64,000 bases of DNA, from positions 1 through 64,000 of the forward strand of contig JBHIXH010000002.1 in the NCBI GenBank assembly GCA_041984885.1, given 5' to 3'. This document shows, piece by piece, positions 33,462-43,079 of this stretch (within the stretch, counting starts at the first letter, position 1; every line of letters begins with the position of its first letter). Origin of the DNA: UBA4486 sp041984885 (GTDB lineage Bacteria > Pseudomonadota > Gammaproteobacteria > Eutrophobiales > Eutrophobiaceae). A model generated the notes under the pieces. It was not told the origin of the DNA. It worked only from the letters and a program-made list of their open reading frames with translations, and searched no databases. A program made the translations under genes and the position numbers.

Positions 33462-33983
33462 TTATTCGTCTAAGCGCGGCATTAGCTCGACCAGGTTACA
33501 CGGTCGCGTCCGATAATCGAGTTGATGTTGTATCAGCTCGTCCCATGCGGTTGTGCATGCACCCATCGAGCCTGGTAAAACAAAGATAAATGTCCGGTTA
33601 GCGACGCCGGCCAGTGCCCGCGATTGCATCGTTGAAGTCTTGATCTGTTGCCATGAGATGGCACGGAATCGCTCGCCAAAACCGGGAATTTCCTTGTCCA
33701 GCAGGACACTGACCGCCTCCGGTGTCCCGTCACGTCCGGTGATGCCGGTGCCACCGGTGGTGACGATTGCGTTGATGTTTTCATCGGCTATCCATGCGGA
33801 AATCACAGCGCGTATTGCATAAATATCGTCCTTGACGATTTGCTTGCTTGCCAGGTGATGCCCGGCTGATTCGATACGCTCAACCAGGCGTTGGCCGGAT
33901 TTATCATCTGTTTCCGTGCGTGAATCAGAAATCGTTAATACCGCCAGGTTTAAAGGTTTGAATTTTCGTTCATTCGTTGCCAT
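33462..33983 (-). CDS. moaB: Molybdenum cofactor biosynthesis protein B
   Basis: 173 residues from the ATG at 33983, which matches the E. coli N-terminal spacing; an ATG four codons upstream is also possible. MogA/MoaB fold: LAVLTISDSRTETDDKSG, AIVTTGGTGITGRDGTPE (the TGGTG molybdopterin site), and PGSMGACTTAWDELI near the end. MoaB-type proteins adenylylate molybdopterin, or in E. coli MoaB may be inactive. It lies 20 kb from the other cofactor genes in this window. Confidence 0.93.
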   Translation of the reverse strand: MATNERKFKPLNLAVLTISDSRTETDDKSGQRLVERIESAGHHLASKQIVKDDIYAIRAVISAWIADENINAIVTTGGTGITGRDGTPEAVSVLLDKEIPGFGERFRAISWQQIKTSTMQSRALAGVANRTFIFVLPGSMGACTTAWDELIQHQLDYRTRPCNLVELMPRLDE

Positions 33984-34068
33984 GCTAGTTTGCATCCTTC
34001 ACCGCAAAAATGTTTTGGTGGCTGCTATTAACGTTCTCGGAATTCTAACTGTTCAGCCTGAATAATTC

Positions 34069-34476
34069 ATGAAAAACCGTGAAGCCAGTGACATTAACGA
34101 ATTACGCCTGGACAAATGGCTGTGGTGTGCACGTTTTTTCAAAACTCGTAGCCTGGCAGCGGATGCGATCAAATCCGGCAAGATACGCTGTGACGGCGAA
34201 AGACCAAAACCGTCGAAAACCGTGCGTCCAGGCGACATGCTGACCATTCGCAAACAGGCATTTAAATACGAGATCAGTATTCTGGCCTTGCCGAGGGCCC
34301 GATTGTCGGCTGCAGATGCAGCCAGATTATATGTTGAGACTGAAGCCAGCATACAGGAAAGAGAAGTGACAGCTGACCAGTTAAAAGCGGAAGCTGCGAT
34401 GTTCCCAAGGACGGCTGGCCGACCAACAAAACGCGATCGACGTGACTTGTTAAAATTCAAAAACAGGAATCAATAA
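34069..34476 (+). CDS. hslR: Ribosome-associated heat shock protein Hsp15
   Basis: 135 residues. An S4 RNA-binding domain occupies residues 8-70 (LRLDKWLWCARFFKTRSLAADAIKSGKI, then VRPGDMLTIRKQ), followed by a basic tail ending TAGRPTKRDRRDLLKF. This is the Hsp15 pattern: it binds 50S subunits carrying stalled peptidyl-tRNA and helps recycle them. A comparably long reading frame on the opposite strand is a shadow. Convergent with the MATE gene, 5 bases apart. Confidence 0.92.
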   Translation: MKNREASDINELRLDKWLWCARFFKTRSLAADAIKSGKIRCDGERPKPSKTVRPGDMLTIRKQAFKYEISILALPRARLSAADAARLYVETEASIQEREVTADQLKAEAAMFPRTAGRPTKRDRRDLLKFKNRNQ

Positions 34477-34481
34477 ACTCC

Positions 34482-35822
34482 TCATGCTGCTTTCGGTGTC
34501 GGCACGAAACCCTGCCGCAGTTCGATGCGCCAGGCAATAAACGTCATGCTCACACTGCGTGAGACCATAAACAGGGTCAGCGCCAGCCACAGCCCGTTGT
34601 TGCCCAAGCCCTGTAATAAATACCAGGCCGGAAAGAAAACGCAAATAACAGAGAACAACATCGTATCCCGCATTTCTTTCGCCCGTGTCGAGCCGGTGTA
34701 GATCCCGTCCCACATGAAACACCAGGTTGTGATCAATGGCGCAATAACCAGCCAGATTAAATAGTTGTAGGCAATCGCACGTATCGATTCTATGTCCGTC
34801 ATCAGGTTAATCATCAGCTTGCCGGCAAAATAAAACACGACAGCGAACAACACGGCGAACAATAATGACCAAAAAGAACAGACTTTTACGGAATGCCAGA
34901 ACGCGGCCCTGTCGCGCGCACCAATCGCCTTGCCGGTCAACACCTCTGCCGCCATGGCAAATCCATCCAGGGCCAACGCCATTAAAAAATAAAAATTCAT
35001 CAATACCGCGTTCGCAGCCAGCACCAGATCACCCTCCGCTGCCCCCTGGTGGGTAAAAAAGGCAAAACAGAATAACAGGCAGACCGTACGGATAAATAAA
35101 TTATGATTCACTGACAACATCCTGCGCACACTGGACAGGTTTATCAGCTGTTGCTTGTGCCAGTGCCCCGGATTGAGTTTTAACACACGTCGAACCAGAA
35201 ACAGGGCAATAACAATACCGACATACTGAGCAATCACCGTCGCCAGCGCCACGCCTTTAATGTTCATTTGCAATACGAAGACAAAATACAAATCCAGTAC
35301 AATATTTATCACATTGATCACAACGGCAATCACTAAAGTCATTTTCGCCTGCTCAACCCCGAGCAGCCAGCCGGTAATCACAAAATTTATCAGAACTGCC
35401 GGTGCGGCCCAGATCGCGATAAAGTAATAATCACTTGCAAACCGTTTAACTTCATCGCTGCCTTCAAGAAAATACAGACCGGTGTATAGAATATACTGTT
35501 GCAACAGCAGGATACTGACCGCCAACAGCATGGCCAGAACGAACGCCTGAAACAGTACTGCACGCAAACGATTCGCGTCACTGGAACCAAATGTCTGCGC
35601 AACCAGGCCGGTTGTACCCATTCTGAGAAAGGCGAGACCCCAGTACAGAAAATTAAAAACGACTGTCGCCAGTGTAATTCCACCCAGATATTGCGGTTTG
35701 TCGAGATGTCCTAACACGGCAGTATCAACGATGCCGAGTAAGGCAACCGTAATGTTTGACAACATGATCGGGCCCGCAAGACGCCAGATGGCCGCATGCT
35801 GTGTGCGGTTAACTTGAATCAT
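34482..35822 (-). CDS. MATE-family multidrug exporter, DinF-like
   Basis: 446 residues from the ATG at 35822 (MIQVNRTQHAAIWRLAGPIM); a start 33 codons upstream would run into the nitroreductase gene. About twelve membrane segments in two halves. Typical MATE segments are RLAGPIMLSNITVALLGIVDTAVLGHL and, in the second half, NAVLMNFYFLMALALDGFAMAAE. The subgroup resembles DinF/NorM-like exporters that use sodium or proton gradients. It follows the nitroreductase gene by 19 bases on the same strand. Confidence 0.9.
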   Translation of the reverse strand: MIQVNRTQHAAIWRLAGPIMLSNITVALLGIVDTAVLGHLDKPQYLGGITLATVVFNFLYWGLAFLRMGTTGLVAQTFGSSDANRLRAVLFQAFVLAMLLAVSILLLQQYILYTGLYFLEGSDEVKRFASDYYFIAIWAAPAVLINFVITGWLLGVEQAKMTLVIAVVINVINIVLDLYFVFVLQMNIKGVALATVIAQYVGIVIALFLVRRVLKLNPGHWHKQQLINLSSVRRMLSVNHNLFIRTVCLLFCFAFFTHQGAAEGDLVLAANAVLMNFYFLMALALDGFAMAAEVLTGKAIGARDRAAFWHSVKVCSFWSLLFAVLFAVVFYFAGKLMINLMTDIESIRAIAYNYLIWLVIAPLITTWCFMWDGIYTGSTRAKEMRDTMLFSVICVFFPAWYLLQGLGNNGLWLALTLFMVSRSVSMTFIAWRIELRQGFVPTPKAA

Positions 35823-35841
35823 GAAATGAGGATTCGGAAAA

Positions 35842-36447
35842 TCAGTAACTGACGGGTTGCCCCCAATCACCCTTGTAAAACAACTGCTCCGGCTCGTTGC
35901 GTTTGCGTTCAGACAGTTCACGTTCTTTCAGGTCATTCGGTAATTCATTCGCGTTCAATTGATAGCCGATTGCCATGACGGCTATCGTCCCGTAATCATC
36001 CGGGACATGAAATAACTCTTGCGCCCTGTCTCTGTCGTAACCACCCATCTGGTGCGCCATCAGGCCCAGGTCTGTTGCCTGCAGAACCAGGCTCAGCGTC
36101 GCTGCTCCGGTATCGTATTCAGCCCAACGATTCGGTTTATTGTTGTGTGAAAATTGTTTATGGGCGCACACGAGGATTAAAACCGGTGCTGCTTTTGCCC
36201 AGGACTGGTTCCCCTCGGACAGACAGGACAAGGCTTTTTCCCAGGAATCCAAATCAACCGTTTTATCTGTAACAATATAACGCCAGGGCTCATCGCCAAA
36301 ACAGGATGGTGCCCAGCGTGCTGCCTCCAGCAGGGAATGAATATTTTCCACTGATACCGTTCTGGATTCATCATAGGCACGACCACTCCATCTGGATGCG
36401 ATCAATGAATGGATTGGAGCACGCTGACTGGCTTTTTTTTCTATCAT
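35842..36447 (-). CDS. Nitroreductase family protein
   Basis: 201 residues of the FMN-dependent nitroreductase fold. LIASRWSGRAYDES binds the FMN phosphate and AARWAPSCFGDEPWRYIV follows. GAATLSLVLQATDLGLMAHQMGGYD and PDDYGTIAVMAIGY give the C-terminal half. The substrate may be nitroaromatics, quinones or an unknown metabolite. GAAGGAATT precedes the ATG. It probably shares a transcript with the MATE exporter. Confidence 0.9.
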   Translation of the reverse strand: MIEKKASQRAPIHSLIASRWSGRAYDESRTVSVENIHSLLEAARWAPSCFGDEPWRYIVTDKTVDLDSWEKALSCLSEGNQSWAKAAPVLILVCAHKQFSHNNKPNRWAEYDTGAATLSLVLQATDLGLMAHQMGGYDRDRAQELFHVPDDYGTIAVMAIGYQLNANELPNDLKERELSERKRNEPEQLFYKGDWGQPVSY

Positions 36448-36518
36448 TGGAATTCCTTCTTTAACAATTGATTTGCATGAGATTATACTGGGATACGAAA
36501 CGTAACAAAGTACCTGTT

Positions 36519-37451
36519 ATGTCTGAACACGTTGTCTACAGTAAACTGGCAAACAATATTGGCTCGGTCATCAAGAGCCGCAATCATTCCATACGCTGGC
36601 TATTGGCCTGTTTCTTTTCCGGCTTGCACGTTTTACTGGAAGACGTACCCGGCACCGGGAAAACGACATTGGCAAAATCCCTCGCCAAATCTATCAATGC
36701 TGAATTCAAACGTATTCAGTTCACACCAGACCTGTTACCAAACGACATCCTTGGTGTCTCTGTTTATGATCCCAAAGATCAGTCATTTCAGTTTCATGCG
36801 GGGCCTGTTTTCACACATATACTGATAGCCGATGAAATCAATCGTGCCTCGCCGCGAACCCAGTCCGCTTTACTTGAAGCGATGGCAGAGTCGCAGGTCA
36901 GCGTCGACGGTCAAATGTATCAACTGCATGAGCCCTTTTTTGTTATTGCCACCCAGAACCCCGTTGAATATCACGGCACATATCCATTGCCCGAAGCCCA
37001 GATGGACAGGTTTGGTATGCGTTTTTCTCTTGGCTATCCCGGGCGCAACGATGAAATATCCGTACTGGAAGATCAAAAGCACTCCCACCCGCTTGAAAAA
37101 CTGGAGGCATGTCTGCATTTGGATGAGGTTATCAGGTTCAGGCAGACGATCAATGACGTCAGTCTGAGTGATGAAATCAAATCCTATATCGTCGATATAG
37201 TACGCCAGACCCGCGAGGTTCCCGGAGTGGTCAATGGTGCCAGTCCGCGGGCATCACTCGCGCTGATGAAAATTTCGAAGGCCATCGCCGCGTTTGATGG
37301 TCTGCAGTACGTATCCCCGGATCATGTGCAGGAAATAGCTTTACCGGTGCTGGCGCATCGCTTGATGCTGGACCCACAGGTACGGTTTGCCGGGCAGGAT
37401 GCAGATCAGTTTGTTCAGAACGCCCTGCAAGCGGTTTCAGTGCCCATCTAG
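36519..37451 (+). CDS. MoxR-family AAA+ ATPase
   Basis: 310 residues from the ATG at 36519 (MSEHVVYSKLANNIGS); an in-frame ATG 17 codons upstream is less likely. Walker A is EDVPGTGKTTLAKS (about 42-55). Walker B is IADEINRASPRTQSALLEAMAE, followed by sensor 1 IATQNPVEYHGTYPLPEAQMDRF and the MoxR arginine and lid segments ASPRASLALMKISKA. MoxR proteins are chaperones that insert cofactors or assemble von-Willebrand-domain partners. Here they are followed by DUF58 and a transglutaminase, the widespread three-gene set. Confidence 0.93.
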   Translation: MSEHVVYSKLANNIGSVIKSRNHSIRWLLACFFSGLHVLLEDVPGTGKTTLAKSLAKSINAEFKRIQFTPDLLPNDILGVSVYDPKDQSFQFHAGPVFTHILIADEINRASPRTQSALLEAMAESQVSVDGQMYQLHEPFFVIATQNPVEYHGTYPLPEAQMDRFGMRFSLGYPGRNDEISVLEDQKHSHPLEKLEACLHLDEVIRFRQTINDVSLSDEIKSYIVDIVRQTREVPGVVNGASPRASLALMKISKAIAAFDGLQYVSPDHVQEIALPVLAHRLMLDPQVRFAGQDADQFVQNALQAVSVPI

Positions 37452-37453
37452 GC

Positions 37454-38818
37454 ATGTTACGCAGGTCTCTTTATTATAATTTTCGATTTATCTACAAAAT
37501 ATCCCGTTTTGTTCGTAACCGGTTCACTGGTAACGGTATCCTGCTGGCAGGTGCAATGGTAATTGCCGGGGTATTCGGCTTTGACACAAGACAAACCCTG
37601 TCATTTCAAATCTTCAGTATTCTCGTCTGTCTGTTGTTTCTGTCACTGATCTGTTCTTTTTTCTTTCGCGGACATTTTCAGATATCCCGGAAATTACCGG
37701 CGAATGCTACCGTTGGTGTACCCCTGAACTACAAGCTGCAGATAGAAAATACCGGGAAAAATGCCCAGGCTGATTTATTACTGACTGACCAGTTATTCAC
37801 GCGCTTCCCCGAATTCAGCGAGTTTGCCAGTTCAACGGATCCGCTGGACCATCAACGTAATCGATTTGACCGGTTTGTCGGCTACCCACGCCTGATGCGT
37901 TTGATACAGCAGCGACGTGGCGGATTTATCTATGACAGCGAACCGGTAGAGGTAACCGGAAACAACAGGGCTTATATTGATTCAACCCTGCTGCCGATTC
38001 AGCGCGGCTGGTTACAGTTTGATCATGTTCTTGTTACAAAACCGGATCCATTCGGATTGTTACGATCTCAAAAAAAATTTTCTGCAAAAGATAAATTACT
38101 TGTCTATCCGCGATACTTCCCGTTGAACCGGTTGTCACTGACCGGTAGTCGCAAGTATCAGCCTCAAGGGCGAACAACAGGAAATCGCAGTGGCGACTCC
38201 GAGGAATTTCTCTGTCTGCGCGAGTACCGGGTCGGCGACCCGTTAAAAAAAATTCACTGGAAAAGCTTTGCCCGCTTTAACAAGCCTGTGATCAAGGAGT
38301 TTCACGATGAATACTGTGATCGACGAGGCCTGATACTCGATACCTTCCGGAGCGACAAACCCGAGAGGCTGTTTGAAGATGCAGTATCGGTTGCCGCTTC
38401 TTTTGCGCTTGCCGATCAACAGCCTGACACACAACTGGATCTGATGTTTATCGAGGACAAGTCTTATTGTTTCAGTTCCGGTAATGGCAAGTTATCACAG
38501 GCCTCAATGCTGGAAATTCTTGCCTGTGTACAGCCAGGGACAAATTTTAACATCAATGCGCTCGAGCAACTTGCATTGAAATACATCAATCAATGCAGTG
38601 TCTACATTATGATTTTACTCGACTGGGACGAGCCCCGACGCACACTGGTACGCTCGTTAAGACAACAGGGCATGACGGTACTGACTGTCATACTGCGCGA
38701 GGATAAAAAAACAACAGATCTGGATACTGACCCCATGTTGGGGCAACCCGAACATCTGTTCGAGGTTCGTTCCACGCATATAGACGAGGACCTGAATTCA
38801 CTAACAGTGACAACATAA
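37454..38818 (+). CDS. DUF58 membrane protein
   Basis: 454 residues. Two membrane segments at about 28-70 (GAMVIAGVFGFD and FSILVCLLFLSLICSFF) precede an Ig-like region with the Arg-rich RLMRLIQQRRGGFIYDSE, and then the DUF58 core LREYRVGDPLKKIHWKSFARFNKPVIKEF near residue 255. The C-terminal part has a von Willebrand A-like fold. It begins 2 bases after moxR and ends with an overlap of one base into the next gene, so all three are translated from one mRNA. Confidence 0.88.
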   Translation: MLRRSLYYNFRFIYKISRFVRNRFTGNGILLAGAMVIAGVFGFDTRQTLSFQIFSILVCLLFLSLICSFFFRGHFQISRKLPANATVGVPLNYKLQIENTGKNAQADLLLTDQLFTRFPEFSEFASSTDPLDHQRNRFDRFVGYPRLMRLIQQRRGGFIYDSEPVEVTGNNRAYIDSTLLPIQRGWLQFDHVLVTKPDPFGLLRSQKKFSAKDKLLVYPRYFPLNRLSLTGSRKYQPQGRTTGNRSGDSEEFLCLREYRVGDPLKKIHWKSFARFNKPVIKEFHDEYCDRRGLILDTFRSDKPERLFEDAVSVAASFALADQQPDTQLDLMFIEDKSYCFSSGNGKLSQASMLEILACVQPGTNFNINALEQLALKYINQCSVYIMILLDWDEPRRTLVRSLRQQGMTVLTVILREDKKTTDLDTDPMLGQPEHLFEVRSTHIDEDLNSLTVTT

Positions 38819-40815
38819 TGCCCTACTCGCCGCCTGTTTCATCTCCCTTGCCGCGTGCTCCCGATTTATTGATCGCTGCCAGTCTATTACTCTGGGGATG
38901 GCAAACAGAAACAATTTTTCTGGCAATCATCATGGCACTTGTTCTCGGTGTGCGTCACTTATTTTCATTCCGGTTTGATTTTAATGCCCGGGACTTCGAT
39001 CGCATCACCGACTTCACCAGCGTGCTGCTGGTGATCGCTATACTGTATTATTTTTATAACTATGGCTCTGCCGGAATTTTTGAAATTCTTGCAAGTTTGC
39101 CGCTCTGGCTATATCCGTTGATCTTTACCCAGACCTGGTCAACCGAACAGACTTTCCACAGCAGCAACCTGTTTATCAGTCTACGTAAACTCAAGCAACT
39201 GGACCCTTATTTTGCCGATAACAGAATCGATATCGGTTTCCCCTATTTTCTGGTCTGCCTGATAGCAGCAAGCGAAGGCAACCAATATCCGGAATACTTT
39301 TTTTCAGTTTCATTATTCATTCTGGTTATCATGCTCTGGTCCATGCGTTCCAGGCGATATCAACCTGTCATCTGGTTTGGCTTATTGCTTGTTACCGCAG
39401 TTGCTGCCTGGTCAACACAACAGGGATTGAGAACATTGCAGTCGTATCTGGAAGCGAGCTATATAGATTTATTTAATCAATTTTATCTGAATCAACGCAA
39501 TCCCGATCGTCAAACCACCGCCATAGGTAGCATTGGCAGACTGAAATTATCTGAACGGATTCACTATCGCCTGCAAACAGATACAAAACTTGACACGCCG
39601 CTATACCTCACAGAAGCCAGTTATAATTACTATGCCTATGGCGTCTGGACAAATATCAACCAGGATGAACTTTTGATCGATCCGGAACTGGATGGACGCA
39701 GTTGGCTGCTGGAAAGGACCGCCGACTCTGACAAATCCGTCCGGATTACAGCCTATCATAAAGATGAAGAGCCGGTGCTGCCATTACCGCAAGGAACCAT
39801 TGCAGTCAGGGATCTTTCTGCCTTTCAACTGATTCGTGTTAACCAGGATACAATCAAAGCTGAGTTAAAACCTGGCTGGAACAGCTGGCAGGCTGATTAC
39901 AGTTCGAAAAGATTTTTTTCTGCCGCACCGTCATCGGCAGACCTTCATGTTGGCCAGACCTATAAACAGGACATGGAGAAACTGGTATCGATATTGAATA
40001 TTTCAGCCGGGGATGCAGAGGCATCAATCAGGAAAGTTGAGGATTTCTTCAGAGAGAATTTTAAATATTCTCTTTATCAAAATCGCAGTTATCCGCGCGG
40101 TAAATATCTGAGCAGGTTTCTGTTTGACTGGCGAGCCGGTCATTGTGAATATTTTGCCACGGCAACAACTTTGCTGTTACGTGAAGCTGGCATTCCTGCC
40201 CGTTACATGGTCGGCTATGTCGTCGACGAATTCAGCCCGTTCGAGCAACAATACGTGGTTCGGGCCCGGCATGCGCACTCATGGACAATGGCGTATGTAA
40301 ATGACAAGTGGCTACCGATTGATACCACACCATCAGTCTGGGCAGACCTGGAGGAAGAACAGGCCTCACCATTACACTGGATCACTGATCTCTGGTCATG
40401 GGCCCGCCTGACCTCGGATCGGTTGATGCGACACCCGCTGCTGGCAGCATTTGATAAACAGGTTATATTGATTCTACTTGTTGTAGTCTTGTTTTTAAAA
40501 ATCTTCTGGCGCAAACGACATGGCGCCATGTTTATCCATGACCACGCCGAAGACCAGGCCAGTCCTGCTCTGGGCCAGGATTCGCCATTTTATCCTTATA
40601 TCGAGAGGCTGGAGGCTGCCGGCTACAAAAGGCAACAGCATGAAACGTTGCGACATTGGCTATCCAGGCTATCGAAAGAGTTTCCCGACCTGTATCAGGA
40701 GGAACTCGTGCTTGCGCATTACGATTATCGATTCAATCGAAACTCAAGCGTTTCCAGGGAAGAAATCAGACGAATGGTAATTGAAAAATTACCGGATCCG
40801 TCGAAACTCAACTAG
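38818..40815 (+). CDS. TgpA-like membrane transglutaminase (DUF3488 + transglutaminase core)
   Basis: 665 residues. The N-terminal 210 residues carry several membrane segments. The periplasmic transglutaminase core has the Cys in AGHCEYFATATTLLLREAGIP (about 440), the His in ARHAHSWTMAYV (about 482) and the Asp in WLPIDTTPS (about 500). A last membrane segment (VILILLVVVLFLKIFW) is followed by a DUF4129-like tail with RQQHETLRHWLSRL. TgpA of Pseudomonas aeruginosa is essential and encoded in the same MoxR-DUF58 order, but its target is unknown. Confidence 0.88.
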   Translation: MPYSPPVSSPLPRAPDLLIAASLLLWGWQTETIFLAIIMALVLGVRHLFSFRFDFNARDFDRITDFTSVLLVIAILYYFYNYGSAGIFEILASLPLWLYPLIFTQTWSTEQTFHSSNLFISLRKLKQLDPYFADNRIDIGFPYFLVCLIAASEGNQYPEYFFSVSLFILVIMLWSMRSRRYQPVIWFGLLLVTAVAAWSTQQGLRTLQSYLEASYIDLFNQFYLNQRNPDRQTTAIGSIGRLKLSERIHYRLQTDTKLDTPLYLTEASYNYYAYGVWTNINQDELLIDPELDGRSWLLERTADSDKSVRITAYHKDEEPVLPLPQGTIAVRDLSAFQLIRVNQDTIKAELKPGWNSWQADYSSKRFFSAAPSSADLHVGQTYKQDMEKLVSILNISAGDAEASIRKVEDFFRENFKYSLYQNRSYPRGKYLSRFLFDWRAGHCEYFATATTLLLREAGIPARYMVGYVVDEFSPFEQQYVVRARHAHSWTMAYVNDKWLPIDTTPSVWADLEEEQASPLHWITDLWSWARLTSDRLMRHPLLAAFDKQVILILLVVVLFLKIFWRKRHGAMFIHDHAEDQASPALGQDSPFYPYIERLEAAGYKRQQHETLRHWLSRLSKEFPDLYQEELVLAHYDYRFNRNSSVSREEIRRMVIEKLPDPSKLN

Positions 40816-40819
40816 ACTG

Positions 40820-41443
40820 TCACCACTCTGCGAATAAATTGTTGTCCTCTATCTTGACCGGATAACGTTTCAATGGTCGGTCCCCCTTTTCAATACACTC
40901 GCCCGTGTCGAGATCAAAGCGCCAGTGATGACGGGTGCATTCTATACAGTTTCCTGATACATCCTCCTTGTGCAAATGTGTTTGCTGATGCGGACAAATA
41001 CGATCGTAGACCACCCATTCTTCAGGCTGCCTGTAGACAAATATACCTTTGCCATCGACCTCGAGAAATGTAACGCTTTCTGCAAACTGATCCAGCTGGC
41101 CGATTTCATGCCAGGCTTTTTTTGACCCGAGTTTATCCGGGGCAAAATCTGGCAGATCCATCTCAAGTATCAGGTCTATCGCCCAGATAATCTTGCTCAA
41201 TCCCAGGGTAGGGAAAGCAGTAAGCAAAGCATCCAGAACTTCATCCGGACTGGCGCCAGCCTGTAAGGCACGGGACAGGTATTGTTTAAACCCCGCTTCT
41301 GTCTGGTTATCCACTTTCGTGATAACCGATATCAATGCACGCGTTTTCCTGTCCAGATGGGTTCCGGATAGTTTCAGGAACTGAAAATAGGCACCCACTG
41401 CATCCGGTCGGGCCTTTTGTAAATACTCCAGTGCCTTACTCAT
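40820..41443 (-). CDS. Fusion of AhpD/CMD-like domain and Rieske [2Fe-2S] domain
   Basis: 207 residues. Residues 1-95 look like the carboxymuconolactone-decarboxylase/AhpD fold (RKTRALISVITKVDNQ, LQAGASPDEVLDALLTAFPTLG) but lack the C-x2-C redox pair of AhpD. Residues 105-207 are a Rieske domain with C150-P-H152 and C169-T-R-H172, 16 residues apart, as in bacterial Rieske ferredoxins and NirD-type proteins. No signal peptide, so it is cytoplasmic. It overlaps the upstream gene by four bases and is the third gene of a run with the CPA2 antiporter and the anchored unknown protein. The domain combination is unusual and its role is unknown. Confidence 0.8.
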   Translation of the reverse strand: MSKALEYLQKARPDAVGAYFQFLKLSGTHLDRKTRALISVITKVDNQTEAGFKQYLSRALQAGASPDEVLDALLTAFPTLGLSKIIWAIDLILEMDLPDFAPDKLGSKKAWHEIGQLDQFAESVTFLEVDGKGIFVYRQPEEWVVYDRICPHQQTHLHKEDVSGNCIECTRHHWRFDLDTGECIEKGDRPLKRYPVKIEDNNLFAEW

Positions 41444-41904
41444 TCCTCTTCGACCTGCCAGGTTCGTGAACTCATTTTGATATTTTGTACGATTGATTTT
41501 GCTGACAACAATTCTTTCACAGAGAACTTCATGTTGATTGTATGGTAGTCATTGTTAATAAAAAATATATACAAATCATCCACTGCCGGTTCGATATAGG
41601 TTTCATTTAAAGTAAACAAATGACTGCGTGTCACCTGCAGATGCTTCGGAAACAATATCGTGATGACATCATCCGAACTTTTATCTTTGATCGTACAGGC
41701 ATTGTCGTTTCCTTTTTGAACGCACCTGACACGGGTACCGAATATCGGCGCGCCCGTCTTTTCCTCAACAATCTTGAATTGAACTTCGGCAAAATCCAGT
41801 CTGGTCCCGGTTTTTACACCGAGCAATCCAAAATAGTCGGCGCCCAGCAGCCCTGTTGGCAACAGAATCAGTATAACTAAAAGAATTATCCATTTACGTT
41901 TCAT
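41440..41904 (-). CDS. Membrane-anchored protein of unknown function
   Basis: 154 residues. One N-terminal membrane anchor or uncleaved signal (KWIILLVILILLPTGLLGADYF) precedes an all-beta-looking periplasmic domain with two cysteines (RVRCVQKGNDNACTIKD), probably disulfide-bonded. I do not recognise the family. The start overlaps the antiporter stop by one base and its stop overlaps the CMD-Rieske start by four, so the three are tightly coupled. Confidence 0.65.
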   Translation of the reverse strand: MKRKWIILLVILILLPTGLLGADYFGLLGVKTGTRLDFAEVQFKIVEEKTGAPIFGTRVRCVQKGNDNACTIKDKSSDDVITILFPKHLQVTRSHLFTLNETYIEPAVDDLYIFFINNDYHTINMKFSVKELLSAKSIVQNIKMSSRTWQVEEE

Positions 41905-43076
41905 CAGTCGCGGCGCAAACTATCTCTGGTAGCGATTGGCGTAGGATATCGTAAAACGATCAGATAAGACGAGATTATAAAAGTCAATAATGTCGTCATC
42001 TGGATTAAATAGGATGTTTTGTCCGTGATGAATCCTGATTGAACAGCCAACACGGCAACCAGCAGGGAAAATTCGCTGGCCTGACCCAGCCTGAAACCGA
42101 CTTCTTTTGACACACCGGGTGTTTCCCCGCTCATTTGCAACAGGCGACTGAACACCAATGGCTTTATGGTGAGTAATAAGATTGACAATGTGACCGCCGG
42201 CACCAGTATTTCATTGACCACCGACATGTTAAAACCGGCGCCAAGGGAAAAGAAAAAAATGATAAGAAAAAAATCACGCAATGGTTTCAGGTTGTCAGTG
42301 ATAAACAGGGCAATCGGACTTGAGGCCAGCGCTACCCCGGCGATGAGTGCACCGATTTCATGTGACAGCCCCATGTAGACTGCGAGCTCCGCAATACCAA
42401 GGCACCAGGCGATTGCCAGCAGGAAAATATATTCATGGATTTGATCAAAACGCATGATCAGTTTCTCGATCACATATTTTTCCAGAACCCAGGCAATCAG
42501 GATCAGTATTGGCAGGTTGAGTAATTGCAGGCCGACATTCAGCATCAGGTTACCTTCCTTACCATAGCCCTGTAAAAACAAGAGTAATACGATCGCCAGC
42601 AGGTCCTGGATCAGCAGGATGCTGATAATAATCTGACCGGTGTGCTTGTGGTGCAAGGTTGTTGTCGGCAGCAGTTTCAAGCCAATGATCGTGCTTGAGA
42701 AAGTCATGACCATGCCTATCAATAATGCTTGCAACGCGGCATAACCAAACAGAAAACCAATGCCGAAACCGATGAGAAAAAAAGCCAGTGAACTGCATAA
42801 AGTGACAGTCAGGGCCTCGCCCAGCATTTTCCAGAGTTGCTGCGGCAACAGGTCAAGGCCAAGCAGATACAACAGGAACATGATCCCGATTTTGGATATA
42901 CCCTCTACCAGTTCCGGGTCATTCACATAACCGAAACCATAGGGGCCGAGTAAGACACCGAGGAATATATAGGCAATGATCATGGCCTGACGCGCGAACA
43001 GACTAAGCGTGGTCAGCACAGCCGCGCCGGTAAAGATTAGAAAAAACAGAAATTCAAGTGGTTCGGTATGTGACAT
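41904..43076 (-). CDS. CPA2-family cation/proton antiporter (KefB-like membrane domain)
   Basis: 390 residues with eleven to thirteen membrane segments. The signature LGVLLGPYGFGYV near residue 40, SLAFFLIGFGIGFLFGYAAL, and HEIGALIAGVALASSP with FFFSLGAGFNM are typical of CPA2 exchangers of the KefB/RosB type. The C-terminal TrkA-N nucleotide domain present in KefB/KefC is absent, so it lacks that gating module. The transported ion is unknown. It starts the CPA2-anchor-CMD/Rieske operon and begins 3 bases after the hrpA stop. Confidence 0.88.
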   Translation of the reverse strand: MSHTEPLEFLFFLIFTGAAVLTTLSLFARQAMIIAYIFLGVLLGPYGFGYVNDPELVEGISKIGIMFLLYLLGLDLLPQQLWKMLGEALTVTLCSSLAFFLIGFGIGFLFGYAALQALLIGMVMTFSSTIIGLKLLPTTTLHHKHTGQIIISILLIQDLLAIVLLLFLQGYGKEGNLMLNVGLQLLNLPILILIAWVLEKYVIEKLIMRFDQIHEYIFLLAIAWCLGIAELAVYMGLSHEIGALIAGVALASSPIALFITDNLKPLRDFFLIIFFFSLGAGFNMSVVNEILVPAVTLSILLLTIKPLVFSRLLQMSGETPGVSKEVGFRLGQASEFSLLVAVLAVQSGFITDKTSYLIQMTTLLTFIISSYLIVLRYPTPIATRDSLRRD

Positions 43077-43079
43077 CGG

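Noticed and set aside
34053..34460. Minus-strand open frame opposite hslR of equal length
   Set aside because: The plus-strand product is a clear S4-domain Hsp15; the opposite product has no recognisable pattern.
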